This document shows, one piece after another, positions 5,988 through 9,132 of a stretch of 9,132 nucleotides of DNA (its first letter is position 1; each line of letters opens with the position of its first letter). Both the position numbers and the translations under genes were made by a program. The DNA comes from an uncultured Loktanella sp. GTDB lineage: Bacteria; Pseudomonadota; Alphaproteobacteria; Rhodobacterales; Rhodobacteraceae. Under the pieces are notes generated by a model that saw nothing but the letters and a program-made list of their open reading frames with translations, ran no database searches and had not been told where the DNA came from. The DNA is taken from the NCBI GenBank assembly GCA_913061335.1, contig CAJXTP010000108.1:1-9132 (forward strand), in the 5' to 3' direction.

Positions 5988-7174
5988 CAGGTATTCACCT
6001 GATCAAGATAAGTATAAATCACTGACATTAGATCATTGGTCGCATCCGCGCCCTGCGATGTCACGTCCCAAGCTGCGAGGGCCTGTTGGGCTGCCAAATC
6101 CGTGGCCAGCAAATCTTCGATTGCGCCACCAAGTTTGTCTGACGTGGAAACTTGCTTAATCGCGCCGGCATTCATTAGGCGGTCAAAGTGGGTTTGATGT
6201 GCCTCTTGGTGGGGGCCGGTCACAATCGCTGATCCGACAAGGGCCGGCACAAATGGGTCAGGCGAAATTCCGTCGCTTAGGCTGCCACCAAGGTAAGTAA
6301 TCGATGACAAACGACACCACAAACCCAACCCTTCGTCGGTATCGACCACGTATATCTGGGTCGCTTCCTTTGGCTGCTCACCGTGGTGGCGGCAGGCAAT
6401 ACTGAGGCCGTCGCAGCGAAACGCATCCTCCATGGCTTTGGTGTCGTCGCCATGTCTGGGGGTGACGATTAATAACGTCTTATGAGCGCGCCGCGCTGCA
6501 TGGCGGTAGGCGGCGGCGATGGTCGCAACCTCGGCCAAAGGTATATCTGCGGCCAGCCACATTGGGCGAGCACTAAGTCGTGTGGTAAGGGAGCTGCGCA
6601 CAGTATCGTCGCAAGGCGGCGGTGCAACCGCATCATCTAGCACGCCAATTGCATGCAACGTGTCGGGGTTCGCGCCTGCTTTTAACAGTTTGGGTGTGTC
6701 TGCGTCGTCAATTGTCAGAATTTCAGCAAAGGTTTGCAAACATTGGCGCAGTAGGCCTGGAACGTGACGGCCCGGCGTCTTAGCTATATTTGCGCCATCA
6801 GCTTCGATCATAACAGCGGGCGCATCTGACTTGCTGATCTCAAAAACCACAGCGGGATCAAGCGATCCGCCAACCCACAAAATCAACTGCGGCTGCCAAT
6901 GCTGCAAAAACGCGCGCGTTGCATGCCGTGTATTTGGCGTGGTCGGTACATCTGGATCAGCGGGCGACGCAAGCGTCGAGACAATGGTCACCGCCTCGCC
7001 GTCGTCCGATAATCGGCGGGACAGAGTGTCCATTGCATACCGATGATCGGAACTTGCGCAAATGGCCCAAATCAATGCACCGCTTGGGCGCGGCTGCACA
7101 TCTTTCGGCACAGCGCCGCGTTCAATAGGCCGCGTTGCCGCAAGATACGCTGCAAAAAGCGATGATTGGACCAT
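5987..7174 (-). CDS. waaA: WaaA-like Kdo transferase, divergent (GT30-type)
   Basis: A 395-residue GT-B glycosyltransferase that in this position should add Kdo from CMP-Kdo to the lipid A precursor. Position before lpxK, length and several motifs support this: the C-terminal domain has LLIVTPRH (234-241), VDTDEGLGLWCRLSSITYLGGSL (277-299), and GSAIVTGPH (314-322) with a downstream FDRLMNAGA. The protein departs from textbook WaaA. The N-terminal SVGE motif with the catalytic Glu reads CASSD (39-43). The GGHNPLEPA motif reads GISPDPFVPA (302-311), where the conserved Glu is Val309 (codon GTG, one base from GAG). The N-terminal membrane anchor is weak. Rhodobacterales versions as I recall them already differ at the first motif, but usually keep DPFEP. 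The start lies 9 bases after the DUF4170 stop with no good Shine-Dalgarno sequence, suggesting translational coupling. The family assignment is good; whether it is catalytically active is less certain. Confidence 0.8.
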   Translation of the reverse strand: MVQSSLFAAYLAATRPIERGAVPKDVQPRPSGALIWAICASSDHRYAMDTLSRRLSDDGEAVTIVSTLASPADPDVPTTPNTRHATRAFLQHWQPQLILWVGGSLDPAVVFEISKSDAPAVMIEADGANIAKTPGRHVPGLLRQCLQTFAEILTIDDADTPKLLKAGANPDTLHAIGVLDDAVAPPPCDDTVRSSLTTRLSARPMWLAADIPLAEVATIAAAYRHAARRAHKTLLIVTPRHGDDTKAMEDAFRCDGLSIACRHHGEQPKEATQIYVVDTDEGLGLWCRLSSITYLGGSLSDGISPDPFVPALVGSAIVTGPHQEAHQTHFDRLMNAGAIKQVSTSDKLGGAIEDLLATDLAAQQALAAWDVTSQGADATNDLMSVIYTYLDQVNT

Positions 7175-7183
7175 TGGCGCGGC

Positions 7184-7429
7184 TTAGCTGCCGAGCTCTT
7201 CGGTCGGGGATGCTGGCGTTTCTTCATCGCGCAGACGGTGAATATGCGCGATGAAATAACGCGTGTGTGCGTTATCAACCGTGCGCTGGGCGGCATTTTT
7301 CCACGCATTATACGCGGAGTCGTAATCGGGGAACATGCCGACGATATCGATGGCGTCGACATCTTTGAATGCGTTTTTGGTCGGATCGACCAGTTCACCG
7401 CCGAATACGAGGTGCAGACGTTGTGTCAT
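7184..7429 (-). CDS. DUF4170 domain protein
   Basis: A small soluble protein of 81 residues that I recognise as DUF4170. The conserved core is LHLVFGGELVDPTKNAF (5-21), IDIVGMFPDYDSAYNAWK (27-44), and ARYFIAHIHRL-type sequence near 56-66 (here TRYFIAHIHRL). The C-terminal tail from 67 is acidic and probably disordered. No signal peptide, membrane segment or cysteine is present, and no biochemical function is established to my knowledge. In alphaproteobacteria this gene is typically found between cysQ and the Kdo transferase, as here, which suggests a link to envelope lipid synthesis; that is an inference from position only. AAGG lies 9 bases before the ATG at 7429. The 61-base gap to cysQ upstream is long enough for a promoter, but I found no convincing one. 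Confidence 0.9.
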   Translation of the reverse strand: MTQRLHLVFGGELVDPTKNAFKDVDAIDIVGMFPDYDSAYNAWKNAAQRTVDNAHTRYFIAHIHRLRDEETPASPTEELGS

Positions 7430-7490
7430 GGGCTGAAACCTTTGTGATGCTAGTTATTTTGGCGCACTCTAGGGGGCCTTGGGCGCAGTC

Positions 7491-8264
7491 TCAAGCCAGT
7501 AGCGCAAGCAGTGATGCTTGCAGGCCACCAGCCGCGACCAACCCATCAAGCTGTGGGTGTGGATTGTTGAACTGGATGGCTTGGCCTTTTTTGGTGGTCG
7601 CATTACCTCCGGCCTCGGCCAAAATCAGGGTCCCAGCGGCCACATCCCATTCCCACGTCGGGCGTAGGGTGATCATGGCGTCGAATCGGCCTTGGGCTAC
7701 AAGGCAAAGCCGGTAAGCCAGCGACGACCGAAATGCCAATTTCACATCAGGAAACGCGCCTGATTTCCAGTATTCACCGTTGTTGTTGGCCTTATGGGAC
7801 AACACGGTTGCTTTGGTCAGATCGTTGCAGGTCGATGGTGTGATCGGATCACCATTCAAGAACGCACCACCACCTAAAGACGCAGTAAACATCGCATGGC
7901 GCATAGGCAGGTACACGGCCGCCGCTGTAACTTGGCCCTTATGAACGACCGCAAGCGCATGCGCCCAATCTTTGGATCCGTTGATAAATGCACGGGTTCC
8001 GTCGATCGGATCGACCACAAAAATGGTATCCGCGCCTAGCCGGTCAGCGTCGTCTTCGGTTTCCTCTGACAGCCAACCGTAATCGGGACGGGCGGTGCGC
8101 AGGGTGTCTTGCAACATCTCGTTTACAGCCAAATCAGCCGCAGTGACGGGGCCCGCATCATCGGGTTTATCCCAGACCTGCGGGCCTTGGCCAAAATAAT
8201 CAGATGCGATTTTGCCAGATTTGAAGGCTGCATCGGTCAGAAGATCAAGATCAGTCGCCTGCAA
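7491..8264 (-). CDS. cysQ: 3'(2'),5'-bisphosphate nucleotidase (CysQ, inositol monophosphatase superfamily)
   Basis: The expected reaction is removal of the 3'-phosphate from adenosine 3',5'-bisphosphate, the by-product of sulfate reduction via PAPS and of sulfotransferases, giving AMP. The protein has 257 residues. Metal-binding motifs of the superfamily are in order: GWLSEE (63-68, metal ligand Glu67), VVDPIDGTRAFI (83-94, metal ligands D85 and D88), and WEWDVAAGTLILAEAGG (204-220, with D207). GPVTAADLAVNEM near 38-50 is the usual N-terminal metal-loop region. The start is TTG at 8264 and is well supported: AAGGA lies 7 bases upstream, and no ATG precedes the conserved N-terminal helix in frame. 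The start lies inside pmbA, overlapping its end by 14 bases, so translation is probably coupled. A general inositol monophosphatase is the main alternative. The length and the GWLSEE and DPIDGTRAFI patterns favour CysQ. Confidence 0.85.
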   Translation of the reverse strand: MQATDLDLLTDAAFKSGKIASDYFGQGPQVWDKPDDAGPVTAADLAVNEMLQDTLRTARPDYGWLSEETEDDADRLGADTIFVVDPIDGTRAFINGSKDWAHALAVVHKGQVTAAAVYLPMRHAMFTASLGGGAFLNGDPITPSTCNDLTKATVLSHKANNNGEYWKSGAFPDVKLAFRSSLAYRLCLVAQGRFDAMITLRPTWEWDVAAGTLILAEAGGNATTKKGQAIQFNNPHPQLDGLVAAGGLQASLLALLA

Positions 8265-9132
8265 GGGTCAATCCTTCGACCAAGATCGAAGGGACGACCG
8301 TTGATAGATGCGGCTGCGCATCATTGGCAGGCGTGATTCGCATCAGCATTTCGCGCAGGTTACCGGCGACGGTACATTCGTTGATCGCGTGGGTGATCTC
8401 GCCGTTTTCAATCCAGAAACCGGATGCGCCACGCGAATAGTCACCTGTGTTGGGGTTGATCGTCGACCCGATCATCGACGTGACCAACAGGCCAGTGCCC
8501 ATTTGCGCAATCAATTCGTCGCGGCTCGCGGTGCCTTGGGTCAGCGCGACATTCGAAAGACTTGGCGATGGAGGGGCAGAGGTGCCGCGTGCCGCGTTGC
8601 CGGTGCTATCCATGCCTAGTTTGCGGGCATTCGCCAGATCAAGAGTCCAACCCATCAAAATGCCGTCGTTCACGATTGCGCGGCGGGCTGTTGGCAGTCC
8701 TTCGGCGTCAAACATGCGCGACGAGGCGGTGCGTATCCGGTGCGGGTCTTCAATTATCGACAGCCCCTTGGGCAGCACCTGTTCGCCCAGCGCATCGCGC
8801 AACCAGCTTGAGCCACGCGCAATTGCGCCACCACTGGCGGCCTGCAAAAGATGACCTACTAGGGCGCTAGAAATACGTTCATCAAACAGCACAGGATAGG
8901 CACCTGTTTTGGGTTTGCGGGCGCCGACGCGTTCAACTGCACGGGCGGCCGCGCGGATGCCAATGTCCGTAGCATCGCGCAGGTCCGCGCCGAAAATACG
9001 GCTGTCATAGTCGTAGTCGCGTTCCATATTCGCGCCTGTGCCGCTGATTGCGACACACGACAGGCCGCGACTTGTGCGGCTGTACCCTGCGGAAAACCCG
9101 TTGGACGCAGACATGTGAATGCGGTTGTGACT
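8251..9132 (-). CDS. pmbA: PmbA/TldE-type metalloprotease subunit, C-terminal 293 residues
   Basis: PmbA (TldE) is the non-catalytic partner of TldD in a cytoplasmic heterodimeric zinc protease known from microcin B17 maturation and CcdA antitoxin turnover. The frame stays open to the right edge: the six codons before the internal ATG at 9114 read SHNRIH, so this is the C-terminal two thirds of a protein that is usually about 445 residues. Recognisable stretches are SNGFSAGYSRTSRGLSCVAI, DYDYDSRIFGADLRD, the PVLFDERISSALVGHLLQAASGGAIARGSSWL segment, GLPTARRAIVNDGILMGW, and TGDYSRGASGFWIENGEI near the end. The visible part lacks an HExxxH zinc motif, consistent with TldE rather than TldD. The stop is 14 bases inside the cysQ gene. 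TldD is not in the window and is commonly encoded elsewhere in this group. Confidence 0.92.
   Translation of the reverse strand, partial: SHNRIHMSASNGFSAGYSRTSRGLSCVAISGTGANMERDYDYDSRIFGADLRDATDIGIRAAARAVERVGARKPKTGAYPVLFDERISSALVGHLLQAASGGAIARGSSWLRDALGEQVLPKGLSIIEDPHRIRTASSRMFDAEGLPTARRAIVNDGILMGWTLDLANARKLGMDSTGNAARGTSAPPSPSLSNVALTQGTASRDELIAQMGTGLLVTSMIGSTINPNTGDYSRGASGFWIENGEITHAINECTVAGNLREMLMRITPANDAQPHLSTVVPSILVEGLTLAGD
8273..8277 (-). promoter_or_regulatory. Shine-Dalgarno site that fixes the cysQ TTG start
   Basis: On the minus strand AAGGA, inside the pmbA coding sequence, is followed after about 7 bases (TTGACCC) by the TTG at 8264. It is a strong match at optimal spacing, and it supports a non-ATG start within pmbA. 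Confidence 0.65.

Noticed and set aside
5235..6002. Long open frame (255 codons) on the plus strand opposite lpxK
   Set aside because: It lies entirely antisense to a gene with clear LpxK motifs. Its translation is rich in Arg, His and Cys and resembles no family; such shadows are common in GC-rich genes.
7430..7490. Promoter in the 61-bp gap between cysQ and the DUF4170 gene
   Set aside because: Several partial -10-like words (for example TAGCAT) are present, but no -35 hexamer at acceptable spacing, so the gap is left unassigned.

Overview
The window looks like ordinary chromosome from a marine alphaproteobacterium, most probably Rhodobacterales (Roseobacter group). That placement rests on protein resemblance recalled from memory: the DUF721 protein, the DUF4170 protein, the divergent WaaA-type transferase and the pmbA-cysQ-DUF4170-waaA-lpxK gene order. 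Base composition is moderately GC-rich and even throughout. I saw no insertion sequences, integrase, phage genes, CRISPR array, tRNA or rRNA.

Layout from left to right. At the left edge (minus strand) is the 5' end of a small lipoprotein gene with its own sigma-70-like promoter. A 237-base intergenic region follows, with a GC-rich hairpin pair and a tandem 11-bp repeat. Next, on the minus strand, come an AlkB-type alkane 1-monooxygenase and, upstream of it, the DNA repair gene mutY, which starts at TTG. A 68-bp divergent gap separates mutY from a plus-strand cluster: a DUF721/DciA-like protein, a DsbA-family thiol oxidoreductase, and a CaiB/BaiF (class III) CoA-transferase whose start overlaps the dsbA stop.

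The CoA-transferase meets lpxK tail to tail with a 19-bp coding overlap. From there to the right edge everything is on the minus strand. In transcription order it is pmbA/tldE (5' end outside the window), cysQ, DUF4170, a WaaA-like Kdo transferase and lpxK. The last two act in lipid A/LPS inner-core synthesis and overlap by one base, so they are probably translationally coupled. pmbA and cysQ overlap by 14 bases.

I see no clearly new biological system. The points that most deserve a second look are the WaaA-like protein, which lacks the canonical Glu residues in both conserved motifs, and a CoA-transferase in the position where I would expect smc. Others are the solitary alkB with a structured leader and the structured repeat region downstream of alkB.
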